Shown here piece after piece: positions 50,354 through 59,426 of a stretch of 64,000 bases of DNA; the first letter of the stretch is position 1; the number at the start of each line of letters is the position of its first letter. Position numbers and translations under genes: made by a program. The stretch spans positions 2,147,501 through 2,211,500 of the forward strand of contig NZ_CP017704.1 in the NCBI RefSeq assembly GCF_002243645.1, given 5' to 3'. The notes under the pieces are model-generated. The model saw nothing but the letters and a program-made list of their open reading frames with translations. It made no database searches and had not been told where the DNA came from. Source of the DNA: Peribacillus simplex NBRC 15720 = DSM 1321. GTDB lineage: Bacteria; Bacillota; Bacilli; Bacillales; DSM-1321.

Positions 50354-51685
50354 TTACTTCAAGAAAATGAAATATAGTAGGAAGACGACTCCAAGACCCC
50401 ACATGATTGGGTGAACCTCTTTAGCTCTTCCTTTCATCGACATAGTGATCGGATAGAAGATGAATCCACAAGCTATACCTGTCGCAATTGAATATGTCAT
50501 AGGCATCATGATAACAGTAAAGAAGGCCGGAACCGCAATTTCGAACTTCTGCCAGTCAATATTTTTAAGTGATGATGCCATTAATACTCCGACTATAACC
50601 AATGCCGGCGCAGTCACCGCAGATGTCACAACCGAAAGAAGCGGGAAGAAGAAAAGTGATAGGACAAACAGTAAACCTGTCACTACAGCCGCAAAACCGC
50701 TTCGAGCACCAGCAGCTACACCAGATGTAGACTCTACATAAGATGTCGTGGTGGATGTACCAAGAATTGCACCTGAAACGATGGATAATGAATCAGCAAG
50801 TAATCCTTTTCCCACTCTAGGAAGAACATTATCCTTCATCAATCCAGCTTGTTGCGCGACAGCCACCAACGTACCCGCTGTATCAAAGAAAGCTACGAAC
50901 AAGAAGGTCAATATCACGATTAACATTTGACCAGTGAAGAGATCCCCGGGATTTCCAAAGGCATCGAACGCAACTCCGAATGTAGGCGCTATGCTAGGAA
51001 CGGCACCGATTATTTTCTCCGGCACCGGAACTTGTCCAAAGATCATTCCTGCAATGGCTGTAATGACCATCCCTATGAACACGCCGCTTTTGACGCCTCT
51101 CGTCATCAAAATGACAGTTACGACAATTCCAAACACAGCCAATAAAGTATTCCCTGATGTTAAGTCGCCCAGTCCGACAAGAACGCTGTCATCATTCGTG
51201 ATGATTCCAGCATTCTGAAACCCTACAAAAGTAATGAATAAACCGATACCGGCTCCAACTGCGTATTTCAATTCAACTGGAATTGCATTAATGATTTTCT
51301 CACGTATTCCCGATAGGGAAAGCAAAACGAAGATAATACCTGAAATCAATACCCCTGATAAAGCCGTCTGCCAAGGAATTCCAAAACCAAGAACAACAGT
51401 AAAAGCGAAAAAAGCATTCAACCCCATACCCGGCGCAAGCGAGATTGGATACCTGGCTATGAGTCCCATCAATATCGAGCCGATTGCAGCTGCTAAGGCG
51501 GTCGCTGCAAAAACCGCTCCGTAGTCCATTCTCAATTCATCCGGATAGTCCTCGATGCTTTGTAAAGTCAGCATCACAGGGTTAACAACCAGGATATATG
51601 CCATTGAAAGGAACGTAGTTAGTCCACCAAGTATTTCACGGCGATAATTGGTTCCCAGCTCATTAAACCGAAAATAATTTTTCAT
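50354..51685 (-). CDS. pbuG: Hypoxanthine/guanine permease
   Basis: 443 residues, AzgA subfamily of the nucleobase:cation symporters. It imports hypoxanthine and guanine. The protein has about 12 transmembrane segments with ILGGLTTFLSMAYILVVNP at the start, ISLAPGMGLNAFFAFTVVLG, and the AFFDTAGTLVAVA substrate-site helix. The start at 51685 has GGGGGAG 7 nt upstream; the longer frame runs into the leader terminator. A guanine riboswitch and a PurR box pair precede it, so expression falls when guanine is plentiful. Confidence 0.94.
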   Translation of the reverse strand: MKNYFRFNELGTNYRREILGGLTTFLSMAYILVVNPVMLTLQSIEDYPDELRMDYGAVFAATALAAAIGSILMGLIARYPISLAPGMGLNAFFAFTVVLGFGIPWQTALSGVLISGIIFVLLSLSGIREKIINAIPVELKYAVGAGIGLFITFVGFQNAGIITNDDSVLVGLGDLTSGNTLLAVFGIVVTVILMTRGVKSGVFIGMVITAIAGMIFGQVPVPEKIIGAVPSIAPTFGVAFDAFGNPGDLFTGQMLIVILTFLFVAFFDTAGTLVAVAQQAGLMKDNVLPRVGKGLLADSLSIVSGAILGTSTTTSYVESTSGVAAGARSGFAAVVTGLLFVLSLFFFPLLSVVTSAVTAPALVIVGVLMASSLKNIDWQKFEIAVPAFFTVIMMPMTYSIATGIACGFIFYPITMSMKGRAKEVHPIMWGLGVVFLLYFIFLK

Positions 51686-51718
51686 TATGAGTCTCCCCCT
51701 ATCATAAAATCGTGCCAA

Positions 51719-51750
51719 CAGAAAACGCCCCATTCGGTTCCGAACGGGGC
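51719..51750 (-). terminator. Riboswitch-controlled terminator of pbuG
   Basis: GCCCCGTTCGG / CCGAATGGGGC around a 2-nt centre, then GTTTTCTGTT on the minus strand. The sequence just 5' (CGCAGTCAAGCC, 51748-51759) can instead pair with GGCTTGACTACG at the 3' end of the aptamer, giving a clear antiterminator. Confidence 0.88.
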
Positions 51751-51802
51751 TTGACTGCGGTCATGTAAAGAAATGGCGGTTTATCCTCGCCAATCCATCC
51801 AC

Positions 51803-51870
51803 ATCGTAGTCAAGCCGTTCACGGCAGCTTGGTAGAAACTTTTGGGCCATATCCCCAATATTATACGACA
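51803..51870 (-). promoter_or_regulatory. Guanine-type purine riboswitch aptamer, pbuG
   Basis: The minus strand has TCGTATAAT, GGATATGG, AGTTTCTACC, GCCGTGAAC and GGCTTGACTACGA in the purine-aptamer order; C at the specificity position (GACTAC) indicates guanine/hypoxanthine. Confidence 0.92.
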
Positions 51871-51897
51871 ATTATGTTTTTTTATTATTATAGGTAT

Positions 51898-51926
51898 AGT
51901 GTATCAGTCACCAAAATAATCGTCAA
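51898..51926 (-). promoter_or_regulatory. Sigma-A promoter of pbuG
   Basis: TTGACG and TACACT with a 17-nt spacer, upstream of the riboswitch. Confidence 0.8.
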
Positions 51927-51930
51927 TATA

Positions 51931-51974
51931 CCAAACGAATATTTTTTATGTAATTTTAGGTAACGTTCGCTTTT
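51931..51974. promoter_or_regulatory. PurR box pair upstream of pbuG
   Basis: CCAAACGAATATT (plus, 51931-51943) and AAAAGCGAACGTT (minus, 51962-51974) form an inverted pair of PurBox-like sites with CGAA cores 30 bp apart, just upstream of the -35 element, as at the pur operon. Confidence 0.75.
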
Positions 51975-52060
51975 CGCTATATATTCCTTACTTATTACCG
52001 CTATATATCCGCCAACATACGTGAAATGTAAGTAATCGACATATTCAAAATTATTTTAAC

Positions 52061-52097
52061 CAAAAAAAATCAGTGAAGGTTAATTCCTTCACTGATT
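52061..52097 (-). terminator. Terminator after guaA
   Basis: ATCAGTGAAGG / CCTTCACTGAT with a 6-nt loop and a T8 run on the minus strand. Confidence 0.9.
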
Positions 52098-52113
52098 GGA
52101 TAATTTTAATCTT

Positions 52114-53670
52114 CTATTCCCACTCGATCGTTGCAGGCGGCTTAGACGTAATGTCATACACGACGCGGTTTACATGGTTTACCTCATTAACGATTCTCGT
52201 TGAGATGATTTCAAGTACATCCCATGGAATTCTTGCCCAATCGGAAGTCATTCCGTCAATGGATGTAACTGCACGGATCCCGATTGTATAGTCATACGTA
52301 CGCGCGTCGCCCATTACCCCTACGCTTCGAATGTTAGGAAGCACCGTAAAGTACTGCCAAATTTCGCGTTCCAAACCATTCTTTTTAATTTCTTCACGTA
52401 AGATATGGTCAGATTCACGAACGATTTCAAGTTTTTCATCTGAAATTTCGCCTAATACACGAATACCTAACCCTGGACCCGGGAACGGTTGACGCCAAAC
52501 GATTTCATCTGAAATGCCCATTTCACTTCCAAGTGCACGCACTTCATCCTTGAATAGAGTGTTCAAAGGCTCAATCAATTTAAATTGCATATCTTCCGGC
52601 AGACCGCCAACGTTGTGATGCGATTTAATTGTTTGTGCAGTGGCCGTACCACTTTCAATAATGTCTGTGTAAAGTGTACCTTGTGCAAGGAAATCAATTC
52701 CTTCGAGCTTCGTTGCTTCGTCATCGAATACGTAGATGAACTCGTTACCGATGATTTTCCGTTTTTGTTCCGGATCTGAAACACCAGCAAGTTTCGATAG
52801 GAAACGTTCTTTTGCATCGACCTTGATTACGTTCATATTGAAGCCTTCACTGAAAGTTTCCATTACACCTTCGGCTTCCCCTTTACGAAGTAATCCATGA
52901 TCAACGAAAATACATGTCAGCTGATCGCCAATCGCTTTATGGATCAATACAGCAACAACGGATGAATCAACTCCGCCGCTCAAAGCGCATAACACTTTTT
53001 TATCTCCGACCGTTTGGCGGATTTTCTCCATCTCGATTTCAATGAAGTTCTCCATTGACCAGTCACCTTTGCAGCCACAAACGCCGAATACGAAATTTTT
53101 CAAAATGTCATTACCGTATACGGAATGACGGACTTCAGGATGGAATTGCACGGCATACAATTTACGTGACTCGTCACTCATAGCCGAAATTGGGCAAGAC
53201 GGGTTCGTTCCATCAATTTTGAAACCTTCAGGCGTTTCCACCACTAAATCACCATGGCTCATCCAGACGATTTGTTCTTTCGGCAGGTCACTGAATAACT
53301 TAGACTCATTTTGGATGGCAAGTGTCGCTTTTCCGTATTCACGGTTTTTCGCTGGTTCCACTTTACCGCCAAAATGTTTAGTCATTAGCTGCATGCCATA
53401 ACAAATACCGAAAATCGGTAGGCCCATTTCGAATATGCGTTCATCACAACCAAATGCAGTTGCATCATAAACACTGTTCGGACCCCCTGAGAAAATAATT
53501 CCCGTTGGGTTCATTTTCTCGATTTCTTCTACAGTAATTGTATGAGGATGAAGCTCACTATACACACCAAATTCGCGGATACGACGAGTGATCAATTGAT
53601 TATATTGGCTTCCGAAATCAAGTACTACGATCATTTCCTGGTTTTTTTGCAATTCTGTTTTCCCCGGCAC
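52114..53670 (-). CDS. guaA: GMP synthase (glutamine-hydrolysing)
   Basis: 518 residues. GuaA turns XMP, ATP and glutamine into GMP. The class I glutaminase half (to about 200) has [17 protein letters not shown], the cysteine in [10 protein letters not shown] and the His-Glu in QFHPEVRHS. The ATP-pyrophosphatase half has the PP-loop [11 protein letters not shown], and the C-terminal dimerisation domain ends in [10 protein letters not shown]. The GTG at 53670 is taken as start since AGAGGTG lies 6 nt upstream and gives a family-like N-terminus; a TTG six codons earlier and an inner ATG (MIVVLDFG) are alternatives. A guanine riboswitch with a clear antiterminator precedes it. Confidence 0.96.
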   Translation of the reverse strand: MPGKTELQKNQEMIVVLDFGSQYNQLITRRIREFGVYSELHPHTITVEEIEKMNPTGIIFSGGPNSVYDATAFGCDERIFEMGLPIFGICYGMQLMTKHFGGKVEPAKNREYGKATLAIQNESKLFSDLPKEQIVWMSHGDLVVETPEGFKIDGTNPSCPISAMSDESRKLYAVQFHPEVRHSVYGNDILKNFVFGVCGCKGDWSMENFIEIEMEKIRQTVGDKKVLCALSGGVDSSVVAVLIHKAIGDQLTCIFVDHGLLRKGEAEGVMETFSEGFNMNVIKVDAKERFLSKLAGVSDPEQKRKIIGNEFIYVFDDEATKLEGIDFLAQGTLYTDIIESGTATAQTIKSHHNVGGLPEDMQFKLIEPLNTLFKDEVRALGSEMGISDEIVWRQPFPGPGLGIRVLGEISDEKLEIVRESDHILREEIKKNGLEREIWQYFTVLPNIRSVGVMGDARTYDYTIGIRAVTSIDGMTSDWARIPWDVLEIISTRIVNEVNHVNRVVYDITSKPPATIEWE

Positions 53671-53740
53671 AAACGTCACCTCTATCAATGTAATTCACTC
53701 ATAAAATCGAGTGATAATTTCTTATAAAAAATATTATCAT

Positions 53741-53831
53741 AAAAAAAGAAAAACTAAAAATCCACCCTCAAAAATACAGAAAAAGTACAGACGAAGGCAG
53801 ATTTTCAGCTTTCCTGTTAAAATCCGCCTTC
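53741..53831 (-). terminator. Terminator/antiterminator pair of the guaA riboswitch
   Basis: Antiterminator: GAAGGCGGATTTT (53819-53831) pairs with AAAATCTGCCTTC (53793-53805). The GAAGG end is also the 3' strand of aptamer P1, so the two are exclusive. Terminator: AAAATCTGCCT can pair instead with GGGTGGATTTT (about 53757-53767), followed by TTAGTTTTTCTTTTTTT. Guanine binding should thus stop transcription. Confidence 0.85.
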
Positions 53832-53897
53832 ATAGTCAAATCATTTACGGTGATTCGGTAGAAACTTTCGATCCATATTATCGAGGATATATGAAGG
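53827..53897 (-). promoter_or_regulatory. Guanine-type purine riboswitch aptamer, guaA
   Basis: P1 arms CCTTCATA / TATGAAGG enclose TATCCTCGATAATATGG, AGTTTCTACC, CCGTAAAT and TTTGACTATG, the third such aptamer in this window. C at the specificity position points to guanine. Confidence 0.93.
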
Positions 53898-53904
53898 ATA
53901 TATT

Positions 53905-53934
53905 AGTTTAAGTTAGTTTTTGTTATTGTATCAA
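53905..53934 (-). promoter_or_regulatory. Candidate guaA promoter
   Basis: TTGATA and TAAACT with an 18-nt spacer on the minus strand, right before the aptamer. Unlike pur and pbuG, no CGAA boxes lie upstream. Confidence 0.5.
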
Positions 53935-53938
53935 TATA

Positions 53939-53966
53939 ATAAAAACCTGGTCAAGAGCTAGTTTTT
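53939..53966 (-). terminator. Weak terminator overlapping the yebA stop
   Basis: AAAAACT-G and C-GGTTTTT arms with one mismatch around about 8 nt; the hairpin includes the last codons of yebA and leads into TTTTTATTAT on the minus strand. Confidence 0.5.
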
Positions 53967-56152
53967 CTCATTAAGCTTTCCCAACCCTTTTGAAAGTGTT
54001 TCCATTCGCCATCTTCCACGTCTCCACGATATATCATTAACTCGTATCCAGCCGTCAATTCACTCATCTCATCTGTATTGTACACTGCATCCACATAGGC
54101 GGCGTACTCCCTTAAAGTTTGCCCCTCCGGACGAACTAAACCCGCTCGTTTTAATTGTTTCAATAATATTAAATAAGCTGTCGAGAAATGAGCACCGGTT
54201 TTCCTTCTATAACGAAGAATCTGCAGTTGAGGAATCCACTTCCTTCTGAAGAAATAACCAATAGAAGCGAGAATCAATAAAACCGACAGTGTGATAGCAG
54301 TCCATTTTAAGAACCCTCTCATGTTCTCAATACCAATTTTCACGGAGGATTGAGTTTCCCTATCGGGTGTGTCCTGGCGTTCCTTCGTCTCTTTCTTTGT
54401 TTGCTCTTCATTAATTGGGGTTTCTTCAGGGTTCTTGATCGCTTCCTGTTTCAACTCCGAATCGTAAAATTCAACTTCCCCATTGAAACCCTTTGTCGGC
54501 TCGAAGGGAACCCAGCCTATCCCTGAAAAATAAACCTCGACCCAGGAATGTGCATTATTATTGGTCACCTTATAAACGGATTCGCCATCAAGGATTGATC
54601 TTTCCCCTTCCGTATAGCCCTTTACCCACCTTGCAGGAATATTAGCGGCTCTTAGTAAAACGACCATTGCACTTGAAAAATTATCGCAATAACCTATCTG
54701 TGTCTCAAATAAGAATTGATCGACATAATCTTGATTGCTCTCCGGATACGGAATATCGTCCTTAGAATAAATGAATTCAGGTCCGTCAAAATAATCCTCA
54801 ATGGCTTTTGCTTTATCGTACCAATTCGTTTCATTCCTTGTAAGCCGGGATGCCAATTCATATATCCGGTTTGGCAGTCCCTCTGGAAGCTGAGTGTTTT
54901 TTTCCATTAATAAATCCATCGATTCGTCGGGTTCCGTTCCCTTCCTTAACTCAGCTATATCAAAACTCGGCATATCATAAACCAGCTCATACTCTTTCAT
55001 GGACAGTGGTTCGCCATTACCCTGTTCGGAAATAACTTTGTCCATACCCTGATAATATTTGAAATCCATTCCGTTTTTGCCCTCAATCTTTTTTAAATAC
55101 CCGGACTGCGGATGAAGGATATGGGAATATGATTCCGTCATGAACACTTTTGCCGTCATTTCTTCTGTCCTCACCACTTCAGGAACGTCGTAAATATCTA
55201 AAGATGCCATATCCTGTCCGTTGGAAAAAGCGTGAAAGTCCGTTTCCCGTATGGAAACCCACCCTTTACCGGTATAAATATCCTTGTTCTCGACTTTCCA
55301 GTAATGTCCTGCAGGAGCATTATTATAAAAAACGATGGAACTATCCGGCTCTATCGAACCGCCAAGATCCGAATCGTCTTCATCATATCCGACACTTTTA
55401 CGCTTCGAACCACCGTCTTCATTCCCCGCTTTATCAGAATAAGAAGTAATATAAGGCACCGGGTCCGGCCACTGCGGAGAGAGCTTTGGGGCAGCAAAAC
55501 CAACAAGGACACTTACCAATATCATGCCGGTCAGCATCAAGATCCACTTATTGATGGAAGCCATCGGAAACTTAATCCTCTCCTGTATCGATAATCGCAG
55601 CAGGGACAGCAGGCCTAGCATCAAGAACCCGATGATGATGATTCTAATCATCGCCTTATCCCCCACATAAGGAGTGAATGTGTCAAGTACAGATATGAAA
55701 ATCACCGTTAACATAAAAAAGAAAAAGATGCTTTGCCTCACCATCACCCAGTAATGGATCAAATATGTTACAAGCCAAAGAAGGACAAAAAATAGAAATG
55801 TTCGAAATGGATTTGTGATCAACTCCCAATTCCCATCATATATAAAACCAAGATTCCCCTTAAAATCCGCTAGAAATCCTTTCAGCCATGACAATTGAAA
55901 TAAAGCGTCATTTGAATGGAGGAACTGTAATGAAATCATTATATAAGCACTAATGAGAATAAATCGGATTGACCAATGTATGCGGAAATAATGCAGTAAT
56001 AGGGAATAGAGCAAAAATAAGATAAAAATGATGATATTACCTGTATCGGTGAGTTTATCGACAGGCCTTAACCATTCAGTAATCAACAACAGACCAAATA
56101 CATACATGAGGACGTGCATGAACCTTTCCAATTTTTCGGTAGTGACATTCAT
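53951..56152 (-). CDS. yebA: Membrane transglutaminase-like protein YebA
   Basis: 733 residues. About six N-terminal transmembrane helices (residues 10-215) are followed by a large extracytoplasmic part holding a transglutaminase-like core: GYCDNFSSAMVVLLRAANIPARWVKGY with the catalytic Cys, NNAHSWVEVYF with the His, and WVPFEPT at the acid position (Glu in place of the common Asp). Another transmembrane helix near residue 625 is followed by a DUF4129-like tail. It could be a protease or cross-linking enzyme of the envelope; the substrate is unknown. It overlaps yeaD by 4 nt and forms the yeaC-yeaD-yebA operon. Confidence 0.9.
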   Translation of the reverse strand: MNVTTEKLERFMHVLMYVFGLLLITEWLRPVDKLTDTGNIIIFILFLLYSLLLHYFRIHWSIRFILISAYIMISLQFLHSNDALFQLSWLKGFLADFKGNLGFIYDGNWELITNPFRTFLFFVLLWLVTYLIHYWVMVRQSIFFFFMLTVIFISVLDTFTPYVGDKAMIRIIIIGFLMLGLLSLLRLSIQERIKFPMASINKWILMLTGMILVSVLVGFAAPKLSPQWPDPVPYITSYSDKAGNEDGGSKRKSVGYDEDDSDLGGSIEPDSSIVFYNNAPAGHYWKVENKDIYTGKGWVSIRETDFHAFSNGQDMASLDIYDVPEVVRTEEMTAKVFMTESYSHILHPQSGYLKKIEGKNGMDFKYYQGMDKVISEQGNGEPLSMKEYELVYDMPSFDIAELRKGTEPDESMDLLMEKNTQLPEGLPNRIYELASRLTRNETNWYDKAKAIEDYFDGPEFIYSKDDIPYPESNQDYVDQFLFETQIGYCDNFSSAMVVLLRAANIPARWVKGYTEGERSILDGESVYKVTNNNAHSWVEVYFSGIGWVPFEPTKGFNGEVEFYDSELKQEAIKNPEETPINEEQTKKETKERQDTPDRETQSSVKIGIENMRGFLKWTAITLSVLLILASIGYFFRRKWIPQLQILRYRRKTGAHFSTAYLILLKQLKRAGLVRPEGQTLREYAAYVDAVYNTDEMSELTAGYELMIYRGDVEDGEWKHFQKGWESLMRKTSS

Positions 56153-57345
56153 TTCGCCATCACCTCTGATCTGTCAGACTTTAGTTGGCCATGTTCAAAA
56201 AAGCTAACCTTTATCCCCCTCGAAACAGCTGTAGAACTTGACAACCTTTCCTGATCAGTAAGATCTGCCTGTTTCTTCACACATACCATTAATCCCTGAT
56301 TAGGCCGGAAAGCACTCAATATGTCCACCTTTTCTAAGGTTAAGTCTGAAACGATGAATATCACAGCAGCATTTGCCGGAAGAATTCCCTTCCTGACATT
56401 TTCGTTCAATGCGTTTGAAACACTTGGCTCTTCTTTAACAAGTCGGTAAAGAATCTTTCGTTTCTGGTTATTGCCTGCTGCTGCCGGTATGATTAACCTC
56501 GATCCCATACTCACATACCCAATTTCCATGCCTTTCTTTAACATGGCGTGTGCAATGGAAGCCGCCATTACAATGGATTCTTCGAATAAATCCGACGGCT
56601 TTTCATCAAGCATGATAAATGCATCACGGTTTTTCTGCACTTCGAATTCCTTCGTCATGATTTCACTCGTTCTAGCCGTCGCCTTCCAGTTAATCCATGA
56701 CAACTGATCGCCTGGCTGATATTCCCTTACCCCGGATACCACTGAATGTTCCCGTTGTGTTTTCTTTGTTGAAACCACTGCCCCTTGATTGAACACTCGA
56801 TCAAGATCACTGTAGGCAAGCTCATGATAACGAGGAAAAACAGTTATTTTCAAAGGTGAACTATATATCGCTTCCTTTTCGACTAGCCCGAAAAAGTCCC
56901 CAATCCAAAAGCGGATCGATTGAAACGAATGCTCTCCGCGCTGCAAGTTTTCCAAAGTATATGACATGCTGAAGGTACGCTTGAATCCCGGAAAGATAAT
57001 TATTTTCCTTTGGAATCCCCTATCTTCCATCTCCTGAGGCAATTCCTCCTCTACCACCATAAATAATAATAGGGGCAGCCGGCTTTTACGGGTAAACTTC
57101 AATGCTATCTCAACAGATTCGCCGGCCTGGCATTCCCTTTTATTGACCTTTCTCTCAACGGTAAAGTCATGCAGTGGATAAAACAGCAGGATCGAAGCGT
57201 ACACAGAAAACGGCAAAAATGAATAAAAAATGAACCAACTGACAAAACCGCCTTGAAACATTGCATAGCAAAAGGAAACGGTCAGGAGTAATACAAGTCC
57301 GATCACACTCATATTTCCCCTTAAAATGTTGATGAATTTGCGCAT
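56149..57345 (-). CDS. yeaD: DUF58 protein YeaD
   Basis: 398 residues. Two membrane helices at the N-terminus (about 12-55) are followed by a beta-rich part and the DUF58 / von Willebrand-like core: REYQPGDQLSWINWKATART is the family signature (about 205-225), and AFIMLDEKPSD begins the VWA-type fold. It works with a MoxR ATPase and a transglutaminase in a widely conserved trio. It overlaps yeaC by 1 nt and yebA by 4 nt. The biological process is unknown. Confidence 0.9.
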   Translation of the reverse strand: MRKFINILRGNMSVIGLVLLLTVSFCYAMFQGGFVSWFIFYSFLPFSVYASILLFYPLHDFTVERKVNKRECQAGESVEIALKFTRKSRLPLLLFMVVEEELPQEMEDRGFQRKIIIFPGFKRTFSMSYTLENLQRGEHSFQSIRFWIGDFFGLVEKEAIYSSPLKITVFPRYHELAYSDLDRVFNQGAVVSTKKTQREHSVVSGVREYQPGDQLSWINWKATARTSEIMTKEFEVQKNRDAFIMLDEKPSDLFEESIVMAASIAHAMLKKGMEIGYVSMGSRLIIPAAAGNNQKRKILYRLVKEEPSVSNALNENVRKGILPANAAVIFIVSDLTLEKVDILSAFRPNQGLMVCVKKQADLTDQERLSSSTAVSRGIKVSFFEHGQLKSDRSEVMAK

Positions 57346-58301
57346 TAGGTCACAGCCCGCTTCACAGGCACTTGTGTTGTCGCGACAATTTCATGTATCA
57401 CCATTCCAGCATCGAAGCCATCATAACTCGCTTCAGGTTTCAAAATAAGCCGGTGGGAAAATACGAATGGAACTAAATATTGAACATCGTCCGGCAGAAC
57501 ATAGTCCCTGCCCTGGATCAGCGCGTAAGCTTGGGCTGCCTTCATCAATGCTATCGACCCACGCGGGCTTACCCCTAAATAGACCCCTTCATGCGTCCGT
57601 GTTTGATTCGCCAATTCAACAATATATCGTTTTATTGTGTCATCCACTATCACCGCTTTTACCTCAGACTGTAATTCTATCAATTCATCCAAGGTGATGA
57701 CGGATTCCAATTCCTCAAGCGGTGCCGAGTATTGAGCCCTATGAAGAACCTCTATCTCTTCTTCCACACCTGGATAGCCCATTCTCATTTTTAATAGGAA
57801 TCTATCCAATTGAGCCTCCGGAAGCGGATATGTTCCCTCGTACTCGATCGGATTTTGTGTCGCCATTACGAAGAAGGGCTTCTCCAATCCTCTTGTTACA
57901 CCATCAATCGTCACACTTGCCTCTTCCATGGCTTCAAGCAATGCAGACTGAGTTTTCGGCGAGGTCCGGTTAATTTCATCAGCTAAAATAATATGTCCCA
58001 TTATCGGACCTGGCCTAAAAATGAATTCTTGTTCCTTAGGATTGAAGATTGAAACACCAGTAACATCAGAAGGAAGTAAATCAGGTGTGAATTGAATTCG
58101 CTTAAAGCTTGCACCTATTGATTTTGCCAGTGCCCTTACCAAGACTGTCTTTCCCACACCCGGAACATCCTCCAATAAGACATGTCCACCGGAAAGGAGT
58201 GCCACGATGCTTAGTTCCGCTATATCCCGTTTTCCGATAATCACCTTTTCGATATTCCCCAGAACCATTTCCAGTTTTTGATTGACCTGCTTATAAATCA
58301 T
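57345..58301 (-). CDS. yeaC: MoxR-family AAA+ ATPase YeaC
   Basis: 318 residues. Walker A EDVPGVGKTVLVRAL (about 38-52), Walker B HIILADEINRTSPK, sensor 1 VMATQNPIEYEGTYPLPEAQLDRF and the GVSPRGSIALM sensor 2 region are intact. MoxR ATPases act as chaperones for VWA-domain partners, here YeaD. A GGGAGGT site lies before the ATG. It heads yeaC-yeaD-yebA and is divergent from the B12 riboswitch unit. No clear promoter was found in the 150 nt upstream. Confidence 0.94.
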   Translation of the reverse strand: MIYKQVNQKLEMVLGNIEKVIIGKRDIAELSIVALLSGGHVLLEDVPGVGKTVLVRALAKSIGASFKRIQFTPDLLPSDVTGVSIFNPKEQEFIFRPGPIMGHIILADEINRTSPKTQSALLEAMEEASVTIDGVTRGLEKPFFVMATQNPIEYEGTYPLPEAQLDRFLLKMRMGYPGVEEEIEVLHRAQYSAPLEELESVITLDELIELQSEVKAVIVDDTIKRYIVELANQTRTHEGVYLGVSPRGSIALMKAAQAYALIQGRDYVLPDDVQYLVPFVFSHRLILKPEASYDGFDAGMVIHEIVATTQVPVKRAVT

Positions 58302-58450
58302 TCTCTACCTCCCGAGATTCACAGATTAACATTATCACTATTATTTCATACGCTTTCTACATCACGCATTTTACAATAAGCTCCAATTAAGCCTTACATT
58401 GTAAGTTTACTAGATATTCGGTAAACCATAAACGAATTTGTCTAAAAATA

Positions 58451-58479
58451 TTAATGCGGCTTAATGAAAAAGGTATGGT
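58451..58479 (+). promoter_or_regulatory. Candidate promoter of the cobalamin unit
   Basis: TTAATG and TATGGT with a 17-nt spacer, ending 17 nt before the riboswitch. The -35 is weak. Confidence 0.45.
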
Positions 58480-58495
58480 AAACTGTTGCTAAGTG

Positions 58496-58712
58496 AATAT
58501 GAACCTTGCAGAAAAGGGTGCTGCCTTGTCAGCTTAATAGGGAATTCGGTTTAAAACCGAAGCTGTTTCCGCAACTGTAAGTGCTAATGAAATAAGATGC
58601 ATACCACTATTTGAGGACGGTGATCGCACGCCGATTACCGTCCATTTAACCCAAATGGGAAGGTTCTTAGAGTAAAATGACGCACAAGCCAGGAGACCTG
58701 CCTTCATTCATC
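58496..58712 (+). promoter_or_regulatory. Cobalamin riboswitch
   Basis: The conserved blocks occur in order on the plus strand: GGTGCTGCC, TTAATAGGGAATTCGGT, the hairpin GGTTTAAAACC, GAAGCTGTTTCCGCAACTGT, CATACCACTATT, GGGAAGG and the B12 box AAGCCAGGAGACCTGCC (58686-58702). It regulates the two genes that follow. Confidence 0.93.
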
Positions 58713-58728
58713 GTATTATGCTCTTCGG

Positions 58729-58763
58729 AAGATAGGAGATTGTACGGCTCTCCCATCTTTTTT
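58729..58763 (+). terminator. First terminator after the B12 riboswitch
   Basis: AAGAT-GGAGA / TCTCC-ATCTT with one mismatch, a 9-nt loop and a run of six T residues, 17 nt past the aptamer. Confidence 0.75.
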
Positions 58764-58788
58764 CTACTACAGATACATAGATGCCCGA

Positions 58789-58822
58789 AGCCGACCAAAC
58801 CTCTTGGTTGGCTTTTTGTTTT
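58789..58822 (+). terminator. Second terminator after the B12 riboswitch
   Basis: AGCCGACCAA / TTGGTTGGCT (one G-T pair) with a 5-nt loop and TTTTTGTTTT. It comes 26 nt after the first and 55 nt before the gene. Confidence 0.8.
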
Positions 58823-58877
58823 GCTGGAAAAAGCAATACGGAGGTCATTCACCCAATACGTAAAAGGAGGAAGAGTT

Positions 58878-59423
58878 ATGACAAAGAAAGACTTTCGTTT
58901 TTTATGCTACCCATACATGCGTGAGTCCGTATCAACCGTCGATTTTGAAATCCGTACAGACTCATTGACGACACAGATCGGCTTGGCAGCCTCGCTTACT
59001 GAGGATGTCCCCGAAGTATACCGTGACTTAATGGAACTGTTGCCCATGGCTTACCATTTAAATGGTTCAGTTCGTGGTAAATTAGCCATTACCGGCGATG
59101 ATCTCAACCGTTTAAGCGCAATCTACGACCGGTATGTCGCTGAAGTGAAAGATCGAATCGAAACGTTCGTCCTTCCACAAGGCTCAACCGCAGCATGTAC
59201 TTTGCATACGTGCCGAAGTGAAGCCAAAAAGTCCGTGCGTGCTTTACACAAGGTAAGTCTGGAGAGGGAAATTCCAGGAATTCTTTTTGATTACGCTCAC
59301 TTGCTTGCAAATGTATTATTCGTGATGGCAGTCTACGTCAATAAGCAACAGGGGATCGAGGAGATTCCTTTTACAAGTAAATCATACCCAACCAAACCCA
59401 TGAAAACGAAAACGGAGGAATAA
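58878..59423 (+). CDS. PduO-family cobalamin adenosyltransferase-like protein, N-terminal loop missing
   Basis: 181 residues from the ATG at 58878, with AGGAGGAAG upstream; the frame extends 67 codons into the riboswitch leader and is not coding there. The C-terminal half matches the PduO (Cob_adeno_trans) four-helix fold: FVLPQGSTAACTLHTCRSEAKK corresponds to the FVLPGGS-x-A-x-LH-x-R-x-x-CRRAER motif with a change of Arg-Arg to Ser-Glu, and FDYAHLLANVLFVMAVYVN to D-x-LF-x-LAR-x-VN. The N-terminus lacks the TGDxGTT ATP-binding loop of true PduO enzymes. It could be a divergent adenosyltransferase or a B12 carrier/adaptor. A B12 riboswitch controls it and a BtuF gene lies 3 nt downstream. Confidence 0.75.
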   Translation: MTKKDFRFLCYPYMRESVSTVDFEIRTDSLTTQIGLAASLTEDVPEVYRDLMELLPMAYHLNGSVRGKLAITGDDLNRLSAIYDRYVAEVKDRIETFVLPQGSTAACTLHTCRSEAKKSVRALHKVSLEREIPGILFDYAHLLANVLFVMAVYVNKQQGIEEIPFTSKSYPTKPMKTKTEE

Positions 59424-59426
59424 ATA

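Noticed and set aside
58677..58877. 67-codon N-terminal extension of the PduO-like gene
   Set aside because: It runs through the riboswitch B12 box and both terminators; the ATG at 58878 has a good ribosome-binding site.
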